Source of the DNA: JASFUX01 sp050050115
GTDB lineage: Bacteria > Pseudomonadota > Alphaproteobacteria > Caulobacterales > Maricaulaceae
Assembly (NCBI GenBank): GCA_050050115.1
Contig: JASFUX010000224.1
Location: 1 to 5,909 of the forward strand
DNA length: 5,909 nt
Reading direction: 5' to 3'
The position numbers were made by a program, and so were the translations under genes. The notes beneath the pieces were generated by a model that did not search any database, was not told the origin of the DNA, and worked only from the letters and a program-made list of their open reading frames with translations. Positions 5,509 through 5,909 of the stretch are shown here, one piece after another (positions within the stretch are counted from its first letter, which is position 1; each line of letters starts with the position of its first letter).

Positions 5509-5909
5509 ATGAAACTCACGCGAACAGCGCCGCTGGCCGGACTAGCCATACTCGCCACGGCGTGCGCCACGGAGCCTGACGGCGGCGCGGCTGCCGGGCC
5601 GGCGTTCGGGCGCGCCGGCGGGGAAACCGCGCGGCATCAGGCGGCGAGCGCTGCGGCGAGCCGAGGCGTGGCGATCTGCAGCGGGCTTTGGAGCGGCGGG
5701 CAAAGCATGGAGATGATCGAGGCCGTCAGCGGAACGAGCGCCCCGAGCGACGCGTGGGCGATCGACGTCGATGAGGAGAACCGCGTCGTTTCAGTCCGCT
5801 ACGACGAGGCCATGCCGCCGCGGCTCGTGGCCTGGCGGCCGGTGCTCGGCTGCGTGCAGGCGCCGCCGGGCGCGATGCTGTCTGATTTGGCGTCTTACCC
5901 CGCAGTGCG
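5509..5909 (+). CDS. N-terminal part of a predicted lipoprotein, possibly a beta-lactamase-family serine hydrolase (3' end outside window)
   Basis: The frame is open from the ATG at 5509 to the right edge (133 complete codons). The protein starts with M-K-L-T-R and a hydrophobic core, and then ATAC with Cys19 as a plausible lipobox cysteine; Ala at -3 is less usual than Leu. A low-complexity Ala/Gly linker covers 23-50. The following domain shows GVAICSGLWSGGQS (53-66), a D-x-D-x-E-x-x-R-x-V-x-V segment (86-96), and GCVQAPPGA (114-122). This pattern resembles the short N-terminal region that precedes the catalytic domain in some secreted class C beta-lactamase-related serine hydrolases. The SxxK and YxN catalytic motifs would lie downstream of the window, so this is a tentative reading. 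Cys57 and Cys115 could pair. An uncharacterised lipoprotein is the alternative. Confidence 0.6.
   Translation, partial: MKLTRTAPLAGLAILATACATEPDGGAAAGPAFGRAGGETARHQAASAAASRGVAICSGLWSGGQSMEMIEAVSGTSAPSDAWAIDVDEENRVVSVRYDEAMPPRLVAWRPVLGCVQAPPGAMLSDLASYPAV

Overview
The window is GC-rich, gene-dense bacterial DNA. The protein types (an AlkK-like acyl-CoA ligase, a tryptophan 2,3-dioxygenase, secreted proteins with Sec or lipoprotein signals) and the strong GC bias at third codon positions suggest a Gram-negative proteobacterium. An alphaproteobacterium of the sphingomonad/Hyphomonas kind is the best guess, but this is an inference from style, not from a marker gene. No rRNA, tRNA, CRISPR array, insertion sequence or phage gene was seen.

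Layout. (1) 2-343 (+) is the C-terminal end of a subclass B3-like metallo-beta-lactamase-fold protein whose start lies outside the window. (2) 340-1983 (-) is a complete 547-residue AlkK-type fatty-acid-CoA ligase. It converges on gene 1, and the two stop codons overlap. (3) 1984-2156 is a divergent intergenic region carrying the control signals of the ligase and of the tryptophan genes. (4) 2157-2948 (+) is tryptophan 2,3-dioxygenase (kynA), and 2951-4120 (+), two bases later, is a divergent kynureninase-like PLP enzyme. Together they form a compact tryptophan-catabolic operon. (5) 4267-5307 (+) is an exported protein of unknown function with an ACHEGNY motif. (6) 5351-5380 is a near-perfect intergenic palindrome. 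(7) 5509 to the right edge (+) is the N-terminal part of a predicted lipoprotein, possibly the front of a beta-lactamase-family serine hydrolase.

How they work together. KynA opens the indole ring of tryptophan to N-formylkynurenine. After deformylation by a formamidase not present here, the kynureninase-like enzyme would give anthranilate and alanine. The fatty-acid-CoA ligase is a separate activation step for lipid catabolism and shares only the intergenic region. The exported genes appear independent.

No clearly new multi-gene system is evident. The most distinctive items are the divergent kynureninase coupled to kynA and the uncharacterised exported ACHEGNY protein.
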